This document shows, piece by piece, positions 5,117-5,250 of a stretch of 5,250 nucleotides of DNA. The DNA is taken from NCBI GenBank assembly GCA_022563625.1, contig JADFNA010000159.1, positions 1-5,250 on the forward strand, read 5' to 3'. The translations under genes and the position numbers were made by a program. Source of the stretch: Candidatus Zixiibacteriota bacterium (GTDB lineage: Bacteria > Zixibacteria > MSB-5A5 > GN15 > JACZUZ01). Every line of letters starts with the position of its first letter. Position 1 is the first letter of the stretch. The notes beneath the pieces were generated by a model. The model was not told where the DNA came from and did not search any database. It was given only the letters and a program-made list of their open reading frames with translations.

Positions 5117-5250
5117 ATGAAAGAAAACCTCGGTTCATTGATTCTGCTGGCGCTGATTGGCGGGGCGATCTGGTTTTTTTATCAGAAGGCGGACCTGCGT
5201 GACCCGTTGCCGGGTGAGTTGCTATTAACCGGGCAGGTGGCGCACGGACC
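5117..5250 (+). CDS. Membrane-anchored protein of unknown function, N-terminal part (cut by window edge)
   Basis: The visible 44 complete codons begin MKENLGSLILLALIGG and form a single hydrophobic helix (about residues 6-21) followed by FYQKADLRDPLPGELLLTG. This looks like an N-terminal membrane anchor or uncleaved signal with the remainder outside the cytoplasm. No small-residue signal peptidase I site is obvious, and there is no lipobox cysteine. The start is ATG 5117, since an in-frame TAG at 5108-5110 precedes it and the nearby ATG at 5112 is in another frame and stops at once. The Shine-Dalgarno sequence is weak. I do not recognise the family from this fragment. It follows the bacilliredoxin gene by 56 bp with no visible terminator, so it may share its transcript. 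Confidence 0.7.
   Translation, partial: MKENLGSLILLALIGGAIWFFYQKADLRDPLPGELLLTGQVAHG

Overview
The window is a 5.25 kb piece of a bacterial chromosome of moderate GC content. It carries six protein genes, two of them cut by the window edges. No rRNA, tRNA, CRISPR array or transposase is visible. The bacilliredoxin (BrxA/BrxB family) and the TauE/SafE exporter fit a free-living bacterium, perhaps of the FCB or another Gram-negative group. That placement is a guess, because nothing here fixes the taxonomy.

Layout. Positions 1-375 (minus) hold the N-terminal half of an NADP(H)-type short-chain dehydrogenase resembling the YdfG group. An 80-bp divergent gap separates it from a TauE/SafE-type membrane transporter (456-1178, plus). 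That gene converges, with only 27 bp between, on the largest gene of the window (1206-3776, minus). This 856-residue protein combines six predicted membrane helices, an NB-ARC-type STAND NTPase and four 42-residue TPR repeats, which is the architecture of bacterial NLR-like conflict or anti-phage proteins. Upstream of it, on the same strand, is a PaaI-type hotdog thioesterase (3872-4324).

The thioesterase and a bacilliredoxin gene (4647-5060, plus; alternative start 4611) diverge from a gap of about 300 bp. This gap is unusually structured. It contains a GC-rich, nested quasi-palindrome of 116 bp (4412-4527), a sigma70-like promoter candidate reading toward the bacilliredoxin, and a second hairpin (4561-4596) abutting a Shine-Dalgarno sequence. 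The last 134 bases start a membrane-anchored protein of unknown function (5117 onward, plus).

How the genes may work together. The flanking genes are ordinary metabolic, transport and thiol-redox genes with no obvious common pathway. The STAND gene looks like a stand-alone accessory gene set among them. Its N-terminal membrane region is AT-rich compared with its NTPase region and its neighbours, which suggests modular assembly or domain exchange. The most likely undescribed system here is this single-gene, membrane-effector NLR-like protein. The second item of interest is the palindromic element ahead of the bacilliredoxin gene.
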